The notes: generated by a model not told the origin, from the letters alone. A stretch of DNA of 33,379 nt from Candidatus Bipolaricaulota bacterium (GCA_003979035.1 RXOA01000009.1:1-33379), one strand, 5' to 3'. Shown: positions 10,183 to 18,871, counted from the first letter of the stretch. Program-made: numbers and translations.

Positions 10183-10977
10183 ATGTCGCCAGATTGTAAC
10201 TCCAAGTACATTGGTGCGCTTGGAACAATGCCCATGCACTTGCACTTCACTCCATATATACTACTTGGTATGACTGTCGTAGCCATGTGGTATGAGGATA
10301 GAGGACGCAGACGGGAATTGGCAGTGGTTAGTGACAGGCGGATGTTGGCAAAGGACCTGCAAACTGGTGAGGCCGAAATCGATGATGATAGCCATCTGAA
10401 GAGTATTGCCTCTGGAGAGTGTTGTGTCGCCTGTGCTGGAGGGGTGATCTTGTCCGATGCTTTGTTCTGTGCTCTAGCCGGGCGAAAGGATTGGCTTGAA
10501 GAATCGACGGATTGCCATTTTGACGTAGCGCGGCGCATCGAAGAGACGCCGCATCTGGTTCGCTTCTCGTTTGATGATGCTGTTTCGATCGTGAATCAGG
10601 AACTACCCAAGCTGCTAGATGCCATCCCGCGTAACACGCTTCTCGGCGACGCTTTGCTGCATGAGACAGGTGTGCTTGTGGCTGGAAGAAGCGGTGGGAA
10701 GCCGCTCATTGTCGAATGGTCATCCGAGAACGACTTTGCCGCAAGCCCGAAGCCTGACAATCGTGATGGCGGCATCCTCCTGCGTTGGCCGAAGAAATAT
10801 GGGAACGAAGCCGCGGCGAGATTTCGGAGAAAGCTGACTCCCCAGAATGGTCTTCCTGTCGAGCTTCGTGCGAGAAACGCTGTGAAGTACGCGAGCTCTC
10901 TTGGTCTCCTGGTTTCTCCAAGCTACTCATTGCGCCTGATGTCAGAGGGTTTTGCATTGCATGAGGGCTCCTGCTAG
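10183..10977 (+). CDS. Proteasome-like Ntn-hydrolase fold protein
   Basis: TVVAMWYEDRGRRRELAVVSDRRM...LKSIASGECCVACAGGV...VLVAGRSGGKPLIVEWSSENDF matches the order of proteasome beta-type strands; strong RBS GGGAGGTAAC before ATG 10183; alternative ATG 10270 would put Thr at position 2. Confidence 0.55.
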   Translation: MSPDCNSKYIGALGTMPMHLHFTPYILLGMTVVAMWYEDRGRRRELAVVSDRRMLAKDLQTGEAEIDDDSHLKSIASGECCVACAGGVILSDALFCALAGRKDWLEESTDCHFDVARRIEETPHLVRFSFDDAVSIVNQELPKLLDAIPRNTLLGDALLHETGVLVAGRSGGKPLIVEWSSENDFAASPKPDNRDGGILLRWPKKYGNEAAARFRRKLTPQNGLPVELRARNAVKYASSLGLLVSPSYSLRLMSEGFALHEGSC

Positions 10978-11091
10978 CCCTCAAGTGGGAATGGGCTTGT
11001 AGCTCCCTGTCATGGTGCCATGCTTTGAAGCCTTTGCTTGAAGTAATTGGCGCGAAGCTGCCGTTCTCCGTTGCAGGTCGTTGTGGTAGGC

Positions 11092-11808
11092 CTAGAACGA
11101 GTAGGTGCTGATCTCGTAGATCTCAATCGTCTCGATCCGCTCGTCCTCACCAATCCAAAGCTCAAACTCGAATGTTGCACCCGCAGTGATATCCGACAAC
11201 ATGTCACTTGAGCTATCGAGCACAACATTTGACGAATCAAGGATTCGCGCATGGATGAAGACGGTTCCTAGTTCGCGGCCACTCACGTTTCTGGCACGCC
11301 CGGTCAACGTCCATATCCAGCCTGACGTGTCGATTTCATGACTGAGGATGTCTATCTCGGACTCTGACGCAGTGATGATTACATTGATCCCCGACTGTGG
11401 CGGAGTTGGCTGCGGATTGTCAGGCGGGGTAGGTGTCGGATTGACGGGCGTGACCGGAGCAGCAGGCGGCGTCACCTGGACCGAGGAAGAAGTCATATCC
11501 GAAGCCCCGTCGTTGTCCGTGACGCTCAGGGATACCGTGTAAGAACGTGCCGTTGAGGTTTCGTATGTGTGGGTTGCTGTTGCAGTGTTCGCCCAGCCTC
11601 CATCTCCGAATTCCCAGTGATAGGTTGCGATCGATCCATCTGGATCATGCGAAGGATCTGCATCGAACGTGACGGGAAGGCCATCGATGGTCGTCGAGAA
11701 TGCGGCAATCGGGGATTGGTTGGAGTTGAAACAGCCTCCCAGGATGACTGCACAACCCACAACGAGCAACGCAGCGATAGTTCGTCTCACGCAGCTGGAT
11801 GCGCTCAC
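11092..11808 (-). CDS. Lipoprotein with PKD domain, Pro-rich linker and C-terminal FxLYD-like beta domain
   Basis: Lipobox LGGC; PKD motif FDADPSHDPDGSIATYHWEFGDGG...THTYETSTARSYTVSLSVTDNDG; GTG start with RBS AAGGAGGAAGCCAA. Confidence 0.8.
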   Translation of the reverse strand: MSASSCVRRTIAALLVVGCAVILGGCFNSNQSPIAAFSTTIDGLPVTFDADPSHDPDGSIATYHWEFGDGGWANTATATHTYETSTARSYTVSLSVTDNDGASDMTSSSVQVTPPAAPVTPVNPTPTPPDNPQPTPPQSGINVIITASESEIDILSHEIDTSGWIWTLTGRARNVSGRELGTVFIHARILDSSNVVLDSSSDMLSDITAGATFEFELWIGEDERIETIEIYEISTYSF

Positions 11809-11993
11809 TTGGCTTCCTCCTTCTCCAGGTATTGCAGAATTGCCTCAACAACGAGGTAGTTGACGGATCGATCACGCTTCTTCGCGAGCTTGATTGGCCG
11901 CGCGACGGGGCGTCGTCCATTCTCGCTTGAGGAATTTAGATGGAGAGCTTGTCTTCTAGCGCTCTTGGTTTCATAGCCACCCTTCCCGTGCAT
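11805..11993 (-). CDS. Small ribbon-helix-helix-like protein (C-terminal half recognisable)
   Basis: PIKLAKKRDRSVNYLVVEAILQYLEKEEAK resembles RHH antitoxin/CopG C-terminus; stop overlaps the lipoprotein GTG by 4 nt; N-terminal part does not look RHH-like. Confidence 0.4.
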   Translation of the reverse strand: MHGKGGYETKSARRQALHLNSSSENGRRPVARPIKLAKKRDRSVNYLVVEAILQYLEKEEAK

Positions 11994-12169
11994 GAGAAAA
12001 TACGTAAGCAGAACACCTTAATGAAGACTTATTCGACGCGATGCATCTTATGACAACGCGCGTTCGTGACGAAAGCAGTGAAGAGAAGAGCGTGTTAGAT
12101 GAAAAATCCACGGGAAGTATGACTTCGGCTACAATGTCGAAGAAACTTTGCAGGACAAGGAGGAGAGTC

Positions 12170-12676
12170 ATGCGCATGAAGACGATTGTAGTGGTCGGGA
12201 TTTGTCTCGCGTTGCTTACATTCGCGGCGCTTGGGAAAGGTGCAAACCGTGAGCGCTTCGAAGGAGAAGGCCTGCAAATCACATTTCTCGAAGAACCGTC
12301 AGAATACACAATATCAGCCGACGCTGAGTGTTGGGTCCGGCATGGCTGGGGACGATCAGAGACATATGGCCAGCCCGGCGCGAACAGCAGGTTTCTTCAT
12401 GAGACAGGGTGGGTCATTGTTGGCGGAGGTTATTTCAAGCTGTTCATCAATGGGGACGAAGTTAAGATGAACTTCAGGCATTACACCGATCCCCTAGATA
12501 CGCCGGGCCACTACGAAATGAATTGTGATTGGTATGTCCAGTTCCCGGCGGGATACTTCGTAGCCGGGGAGACATATGAGCTAACTGCCGAATGGGGTGA
12601 GAGGAACCCGCGCAATTCCGTGCAGAGCATTGGAGTGCCATACCGGGTCACACGGTGGCTGCACATTAGTCCATGA
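12170..12676 (+). CDS. Secreted protein of unknown function
   Basis: Signal peptide MRMKTIVVVGICLALLTFAALGKG; AAGGAGGAGA RBS; no recognised family. Confidence 0.65.
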   Translation: MRMKTIVVVGICLALLTFAALGKGANRERFEGEGLQITFLEEPSEYTISADAECWVRHGWGRSETYGQPGANSRFLHETGWVIVGGGYFKLFINGDEVKMNFRHYTDPLDTPGHYEMNCDWYVQFPAGYFVAGETYELTAEWGERNPRNSVQSIGVPYRVTRWLHISP

Positions 12677-12816
12677 GGATCGACTGAGAGCCACGCTATT
12701 GCCCACGTTGGGCGTGAGGCGTAGCCGCCCCCCCCCCCGGATCAGGAACAAACGTTACATCCTGTTGGTGCTGAAGGACCGTCAGCATCGATGTAACACA
12801 ATTGCCATTCGTGATG

Positions 12817-13047
12817 CTAGTCGTGTAACGGGACTGTGTGGCAACCGGTGTCATGCACTCGCGAGGTGAACGCGTCGTAGCAGGAACAAACTGAACCATG
12901 ATCCACATCGGTTTGCGTGACGACATACCCGGGAGACGTGAACGATCTTGACTGTCCCGGTGCGAGCTGCGAAATCTGCTCAAGCAAGCCGTCAAGTGGT
13001 CCTGCCACCTCGATGTCCTCAAGAAGCACATTGCCGGCGCTACGAAC
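12817..13047 (-). pseudogene. Fragment of a DUF11-like repeat surface protein
   Basis: VRSAGNVLLEDIEVAGPLDG...LAPGQSRSFTSPGYVVTQTDVDHGSV resembles the VxNTGNVTLxxVxVxDPL...LAPGxSxTFTxxYxVTQADVDAGSV repeat; no start, degenerate 3' side. Confidence 0.55.
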
Positions 13048-13894
13048 GCGTATTTGAGATCTATGCTCACCAAGATATCTCCCTTTCTCAGCTGGTTGGT
13101 GTTGCACGGGAGATGGGACTAAAGTCGAGACGCGGGCATGGCCCGGTTAAGGCAACGCTACACCGGATCTTGCAGCATCCGATCTATTACGGGGCGATCA
13201 GGTGGGAGGGAATCCTCTACACCAGCAATCATGAACCACTGATCAGCAAGGAGTTGTTCGATCGAGTTCAGGAACGGCTGAGGGGCGGGAGCTCCCCGTT
13301 GACGAAACGCTCCTTCCCATACAGGGGGATCCTCACGTGCGGCTATTGCGGCTGCAAGATCACAGCATCCCTTGCGAAGAAGCGGTACGTCTTCTACCAC
13401 TGCACCCATGGCCGTGGCAAATGTGAACAGCCATACATCCGCGAAGGAGCATTGAGTGACCTGTTGCTGCCTGTGGTGGAAGGCGTTCACATCTCAGAGG
13501 ACCTTGCCAAGGCCCTGCTGGACAGGATGTACGAAAGACACAAAGATGAGATCGAGAGGCGCGAACGGGAAGTTGGAGGGATTGCAGAAGGAAGAGCACA
13601 AGCTTCGTGCTAGGCGGGATCGTGCGTACGAAGACAACCTAGATGGCAAGATCACGGAAGAGCGATGGCTGCAGCTTGAGGGGCGATGGGGAAATGAGGC
13701 CCAGGGGCTTAGCCGCAGGATCACAGTTCTTGGGGAGGAAACCGGACCCGCAGTTGACGAGGCGCACGAAACTTTCGAACTCCTGAAACGCGCTCCCAGT
13801 CTGTATCTTCAGCAAAACCACGAGGAACGTGCTCGGCTACTCAGAACGCTACTTTCGAACTGTATCATCAAGAACGAAAGTGTAGATCCTGTCT

Positions 13895-13948
13895 ACAAAA
13901 AACCCTTCGACCTGGTGGCCGAAGGGCGCGTTGTGAACGATTGGCACC
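13895..13948 (+). repeat. Right copy of 54-bp direct repeat overlapping tRNA-His 3' end
   Basis: 51/54 identical to 9983-10036. Confidence 0.8.
13897..13926 (-). terminator. Rho-independent terminator downstream of tRNA-His
   Basis: On the - strand CCCTTCG-gccaccaggt-CGAAGGG followed by TTTTTT. Confidence 0.75.
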
Positions 13949-14019
13949 GGGGACGGGACTCGAACCCATGACCTCTTGGTCCACAGCCAAGCGCTCTAAC
14001 CAAGCTGAGCTACCCCGGC
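13942..14019 (-). tRNA. tRNA-His (anticodon GTG), CCA encoded
   Basis: Cloverleaf folds: acceptor GCCGGGG/CCCCGGT, D-arm GCTC/GAGC, anticodon stem CTTGG-CTGTGGA-CCAAG, T-arm ATGGG-TTCGAGT-CCCGT, discriminator G73, CCA; no G-1. Confidence 0.93.
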
Positions 14020-14082
14020 AGGTTCGAGCTGATGGTAGCCACGGGATTCGCGGTTGTCAATTGGATCGGCCGTCCGCTTCAG

Positions 14083-15888
14083 TCACTCCGGTAGAGCACG
14101 AATGGCCTTCCGAAGGACCGATCCGTCGGAGACGAGTCTGCGCATCGCCCCAATCAGATCGGACAGCGTGCGATCCTCGGCGATGAACGGGATTCCCGCG
14201 TCTCGCACCAGTGCGTGGACAGCGGCGGCGGACGCGCTGAGCGCGCTCGTGTCTCGGTTTGTCCGCAAGTCAAGTGCCTGCAGGGCACACAGCAGCTCGA
14301 TGGCGATCACCGTTTGGACGTTCCCGATCATCTGCCGTGCGTGGCGCGCGGCGATTGGCGCCATCGACACGTGGTCCTCGGAGTTGCTCGATGTGGGGAT
14401 CGAGTCTACGCACGCCGGATGGGCGAGCACCTTGTTCTCACTGACCAGCGCGGCGGCTGTGTACTGCGCCAGCATCAGCCCCGAATGGAGCCCCGGTTCG
14501 CCGGCGGAGAGATGCGCGCGGAGTCCGCGGTTGTGGTGAGGATCGAGAAGAAGCTGGCTCCGCCGCTCGGAGATGCTTCCCAGCTCGGCAACGGCCAGCT
14601 TGAGGTAATCGCAGGCAAGCGCCACTGGTTCAGCGTGGAAATTGCCGGCGGCGTAGGCGTTCCACAGGCACACCGTGGGATCTTCGGGAAACGCCGGTGT
14701 GCCGTCATCCACGAAGAACAGGGGGTTGTCGGTGACCGCGTTGATTTCGTCGGAAAGGATCTCCCACACGTGGTCGATCGCCCGCAACGCGGCGCCATGA
14801 ACCTGGGGGATGCAGCGCAGCGAATAAGAGTCCTGGACGTCGTGGGCCGTGTTGACAAGAGAGCTTCCCTGAAGGAGCGACGTGACCTGAGCCGCCGCAT
14901 CCATTTGCGGCTTGTTGGAGCGCGCCTGGTGGACGCGCGGATCGAGCGCGCGCGTGAATCCGCGCATTGCCTGGAGTGACATCGCGCCGGAGAGGTTGGC
15001 GGTCCCCAGCAGCATGTCGGCGTCGTAGGCGGCGAACACGGCGAATGCTGTGGAGAGGTTGGTTCCGTTGGTCAGCGCGAGGCCTTCCTTGGCTTCGAGG
15101 TGATCGAGCGGCGCGAGGCCTGCGGCAGTGAGCGCTTGACCGCCATCGGCGGGACATTGCCCAGGAGAGGGGGTTCCGATCCAAGCCTCGCCTTCGCCGA
15201 TTAGCACCAGGCCGAGGTGGGCGAGCGGGCAGAGGTCTCCGGATGCGCCGACCGATCCCTGTTCGGGGACGACGGGATGTACCTGCCGGTTGAGCATGTC
15301 GACCAACAACCGGACGATCTCCGGGCGCACGCCGGAGTATCCTTCGACGAACGCGCGGGCACGAAGCAACAGCATCGCGCGAACCACTTCGATCGGCGCT
15401 GGATTGCCGGCGCCGGCGGCGTGGCTGCGAAGGATGTTGACTTGCATTCGGGACACACTGTCGGGATCGAACAGCAGCCGATCGCGGTTGGCGCCGAAGC
15501 CGGTAGTCACGCCGTAGATGAACAGCGGCAGCTTGCTGGCGACATCGACCCCCGTCCGTTCCTTGATGGCCGCGACGATGGCCTCCTCGGACGCATCCTT
15601 TGGAAGAGAAGACAGCGTGTCGCGCGCCTCCCGCACGGCTGCGGCAATGTGCGCGTGGCTGGCGCGGCAGCGATCGGCCCAATCGCCGCAAAGCGAAACC
15701 TCTGCGTAGTTCCCTTGTGCATTTCCGCGGGCGACAGCAACCACGTCATGGATCGTCAGTGGCTGACCGGGGCAAAGCTCGATCGGCGCGGAAACGCCAA
15801 CGGCTGAGCCATGACGGGGGCGATTGGCGATCATGGACCTACAAGCATGACCGGAAGCATCATCGGCTGACGAAGCATGCGGTTTCAT
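14083..15888 (-). CDS. hutH: Histidine ammonia-lyase (aromatic amino acid lyase family)
   Basis: MIO motif GSVGASGDLCPLAHL, NILRSHAAGAGNP (SH selectivity position as in HAL), YGVTTGFGANRD. Confidence 0.9.
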   Translation of the reverse strand: MKPHASSADDASGHACRSMIANRPRHGSAVGVSAPIELCPGQPLTIHDVVAVARGNAQGNYAEVSLCGDWADRCRASHAHIAAAVREARDTLSSLPKDASEEAIVAAIKERTGVDVASKLPLFIYGVTTGFGANRDRLLFDPDSVSRMQVNILRSHAAGAGNPAPIEVVRAMLLLRARAFVEGYSGVRPEIVRLLVDMLNRQVHPVVPEQGSVGASGDLCPLAHLGLVLIGEGEAWIGTPSPGQCPADGGQALTAAGLAPLDHLEAKEGLALTNGTNLSTAFAVFAAYDADMLLGTANLSGAMSLQAMRGFTRALDPRVHQARSNKPQMDAAAQVTSLLQGSSLVNTAHDVQDSYSLRCIPQVHGAALRAIDHVWEILSDEINAVTDNPLFFVDDGTPAFPEDPTVCLWNAYAAGNFHAEPVALACDYLKLAVAELGSISERRSQLLLDPHHNRGLRAHLSAGEPGLHSGLMLAQYTAAALVSENKVLAHPACVDSIPTSSNSEDHVSMAPIAARHARQMIGNVQTVIAIELLCALQALDLRTNRDTSALSASAAAVHALVRDAGIPFIAEDRTLSDLIGAMRRLVSDGSVLRKAIRALPE

Positions 15889-15940
15889 CGAATCTCCTAT
15901 TCACGTACTTGCCTGTCTTGGGTCGTGGGCGTTCTTGTGT

Positions 15941-17422
15941 CTAGGTGGCGTAGCGATCAAGGATCTCGCGAACTCTCGCAACGAGATCCGTACGGGCGAC
16001 GGTGATCTGCGCCGGCTGGCTGGCCAGCCACTCTTTGCGGTCCTCGATTCCCTGGGAGAGCTCCCTTCCCTGGCGCAGGTCCTTTAGCGCAACCTCATCA
16101 TTCTCCCGCTCATCCCCTCCGATGATGACGGCGACCGTCTTCCCGGTCTGGTCGCCGTACTTCAACTGGCGTCCGAAACGTCCGGCTCCGATATACAGTT
16201 CGGCGTTGATCCCCGCTTGCCGCAATTCGGCGGCCGCGGCCTGATAGTCGGACAGGTGATCGGGGTCCATCACCGTCACCAACACGGGCGCGGTGGCGAC
16301 GCGATCGGGGAGTCTGCCCAGCACGCGAAGCGCGTCGAGCAGCCGATCGACGCCAATCGACGCGCCGGTCGCCGGAATCTTCTTGCCGGTAAACCGTTGG
16401 ACAAGATTGTCGTAACGACCTCCGCCGAAGACGCTGCCGAATTGCTTGGCCTCGCCCTTCTCATCGCGGATCTCAAACATCAGCGTCGCTTCGTACACGG
16501 GGCCGGTGTAGTAACCGAGCCCGCGGACGATGGTTGAGTCGAATGCGACACGGTCTTCGCTGTAACCGGCCGCAGCCAGAAACGCGTCGATCTCGCGCAG
16601 TTCCTGCACACCGGCCTGCCCCAGCTCGGATCCTCCGACGAGCGTATCGAGGCGCTCGCAGAACTCTGTTCGGGAGGTGCGGGGAAGCTGCAGATAACGG
16701 TCCACCGTCTCGATCTGTGAAGGCTCGAGTTCGGCCCCAGGGGTGAAGTCGCCCGATTCGTCCAGCCGTCCTTTGCCGAGCAAGGCGAGCACGCCACTGC
16801 GGCCGATTCGGTCGAGCTTGTCGACGGCACGTAGCGCGGTCAGCGCTTGAGGCGATAGCTCGGCTCCCGGCTCGGCGTAGGCGACACCCGTCGCTTCGAG
16901 AATTCCCCCGAGGATCTTGCGGCTGCTGACGCGGACGAGGTACTCGCCTTGGCCGATGCCCAGCTCTTCGAGCGCATCGGAAATCAGACAACACGCCTCG
17001 GCGTCGGCAATCACGCTGGGAACGCCCACCGTGTCGAAGTCCATTTGATAGAACTCGCAGAAACGGCCCGGACCCGGCTTCTCCATGCGCCACACGGGAG
17101 CGATCTGGTAGCGGCGAAACGGAATCGGCAGGTCGGGATACGACGCGGCGACGCGCGACAACGGCGCGGTGAGGTCGTAACGCAACGCGACCCACTCCCC
17201 ATCCGCATTGCGCAGGGCGAAGATGCCTCCTTCGGGCGTGTCGCTTTCCGGCAAGTACTTGCCGAGCACATCCACGTATTCCAGAGCCGGCGTTTCCAGG
17301 GGAAGGAAACCGTAGCGCTCATAGACTTTGCGCACCGAATCGATCAGCTGTTGGCGGGCCGCGGCGAGTGCCGGTAGGGAATCCCGGAACCCCTTCAGCA
17401 AGCGTGGCTCGAGTGTTGTCAT
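15941..17422 (-). CDS. hisS: Histidyl-tRNA synthetase, alphaproteobacterial-like divergent type
   Basis: RRYQIAPVWRMEKPGPGRFCEFYQMDFDTVG motif 2 region, IVRGLGYYTGPVYEATLMFEI, GKGRLDESGDFTPGAEL, FGSVFGGGRYDNLVQRF. Confidence 0.92.
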   Translation of the reverse strand: MTTLEPRLLKGFRDSLPALAAARQQLIDSVRKVYERYGFLPLETPALEYVDVLGKYLPESDTPEGGIFALRNADGEWVALRYDLTAPLSRVAASYPDLPIPFRRYQIAPVWRMEKPGPGRFCEFYQMDFDTVGVPSVIADAEACCLISDALEELGIGQGEYLVRVSSRKILGGILEATGVAYAEPGAELSPQALTALRAVDKLDRIGRSGVLALLGKGRLDESGDFTPGAELEPSQIETVDRYLQLPRTSRTEFCERLDTLVGGSELGQAGVQELREIDAFLAAAGYSEDRVAFDSTIVRGLGYYTGPVYEATLMFEIRDEKGEAKQFGSVFGGGRYDNLVQRFTGKKIPATGASIGVDRLLDALRVLGRLPDRVATAPVLVTVMDPDHLSDYQAAAAELRQAGINAELYIGAGRFGRQLKYGDQTGKTVAVIIGGDERENDEVALKDLRQGRELSQGIEDRKEWLASQPAQITVARTDLVARVREILDRYAT

Positions 17423-17764
17423 CGCTCCCCCTTCACCCGCCGTTTCACGGCAAGTCTCCTGTGATCCGATTGTCGTATCCGCGAGAATATAGTTCGACAG
17501 TGCTCTCCAGGCAACCGAGCCCGGAAAGAGATGCGCGGAGGATCATCGGAGACAGGCCGTGCCTTCGCCGGATCTCGAGGGTCCGAGAGAATGGTCACGA
17601 CTGCCGAAATCGTTCCCGGTTGCCGCCTGAGTGTTGGCGGATTACGCTTGGCCTGTGGCGTGGAATCGATCCAGTGATTGGATCGGGAGATATCGAAAGC
17701 GTGGTGTGGCATTGATCCGCGAGTCGGATTGAGGGACAACGGAAGCCAAGGAGGTTGGTAGAGG

Positions 17765-18871
17765 ATGGATCCCCGTATCGAGAAAGTGGCGGATGTCCTG
17801 GTCGGATACTCGGTGGCTGTCAAACCGGGCCAGAAGGTGATGATCTCCGGGACAACGGCCGCTGAGCCGCTGATCAAGGCATGCATGATCAAAGTCCTGC
17901 AGGCGGGTGGGCATCCGTTCTTGCGGGTCAGCCTTCCCGAGGCGAGCAGCCTTCACTACGAGTACTCCTCGGACGAGCAGCTTGCGCACATCCCCGATCC
18001 GCTGAAGCTGGTGTACGAGAAGTACGATGCGCTAATCACCATCTTGAGTTCCACCAACACCAAGGAACTGAGCGAGGTCCCGCCGGAGAAGCTTCGGCTT
18101 AGCTCGCAAGCAAGTAAGGGCTTGTTCAAGACGATGATCGAGCGTACGGCAGCGGGTGACCTCAACTGGGTTCTTGCGATGCATCCCACCGATGCCTACG
18201 CGCAAGACGCGGCAATGAGCAGGCACCAACTTGAGGAGTTCGTCTACGGGGCGTGCCTTCCCGATCCGGACGATCCGATCGGGTATTGGCGAGAGTTCTC
18301 GACCTGGCAACAACGGATCGTCGACGCGCTTGATCCGTGCAATACGTTGCACGTCGTCGCCCCGAACGTCGATCTCAGGATGAACATCAAAGGAAGGATC
18401 TTCGAGAACTGTGATGGCAAGAAAAACATGCCCGACGGTGAAGTGTTCACCGGTCCGGTGGAGGACAGTGTCGAAGGCCACGTGAAGTTTTCGTATCCCA
18501 CGACCTACCAAGGACGGCGGCTCACCGGGGTCGAACTATGGTTCGAGAAGGGACGCGTCGTCAAGGCTCGAGCGGACAATGACGAGGCGTTTCTGCTGCA
18601 GATGCTCGATGCGGACGAAGGGGCGCGATACGTCGGTGAGTTCGCGATCGGGACGAATCGGGGCGTAAAGCGGGCAATCGGGAACACACTGTTCGATGAG
18701 AAGATCCACGGTAGCTTCCACATGGCGGTCGGGGCCGGGATGCCCGAGACGGGAAGCAAGAACGAATCGGCGATTCACTGGGACATGGTTTGCGATCTCT
18801 CGGCGGAAGGAAAGATCTACGCCGATGATGCGCTGGTGTACGAAAAGGGAGAGTTCCTCATCGGAGACTGA
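17765..18871 (+). CDS. M29 family aminopeptidase (AmpS/aminopeptidase T)
   Basis: NESAIHWDMVCDL, GEFAIGTNRGVKRAIGNTLFDEKIHGSFHMAVG typical of M29. Confidence 0.92.
   Translation: MDPRIEKVADVLVGYSVAVKPGQKVMISGTTAAEPLIKACMIKVLQAGGHPFLRVSLPEASSLHYEYSSDEQLAHIPDPLKLVYEKYDALITILSSTNTKELSEVPPEKLRLSSQASKGLFKTMIERTAAGDLNWVLAMHPTDAYAQDAAMSRHQLEEFVYGACLPDPDDPIGYWREFSTWQQRIVDALDPCNTLHVVAPNVDLRMNIKGRIFENCDGKKNMPDGEVFTGPVEDSVEGHVKFSYPTTYQGRRLTGVELWFEKGRVVKARADNDEAFLLQMLDADEGARYVGEFAIGTNRGVKRAIGNTLFDEKIHGSFHMAVGAGMPETGSKNESAIHWDMVCDLSAEGKIYADDALVYEKGEFLIGD

Larger units (their letters stand above)
13036..13971 (+). pseudogene. Large serine recombinase remnant (recombinase and zinc-ribbon domains, coiled coil, C-terminal KPFDL motif); catalytic domain absent and one frameshift
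   Basis: RYERVFEIYAHQDISLSQLVGVAREMG...HRILQHPIYYGAIRWEG, ILTCGYCGCKI...YHCTHGRGKCEQPYI; frame changes near 13570 into LQKEEHKLRARRDRAYEDNLDGKITEERW...YKKPFDLVAEGR. Confidence 0.85.

Noticed and set aside
12728-12738. Run of 11 C (and C9 at 7526-7534)
   Set aside because: Possible phase-variation tract, but not inside a convincing ORF; may be an assembly-sensitive homopolymer
14215-14979. 254-aa + strand ORF
   Set aside because: Antisense to hutH; low-complexity Arg/Gly-rich shadow ORF typical of high-GC DNA
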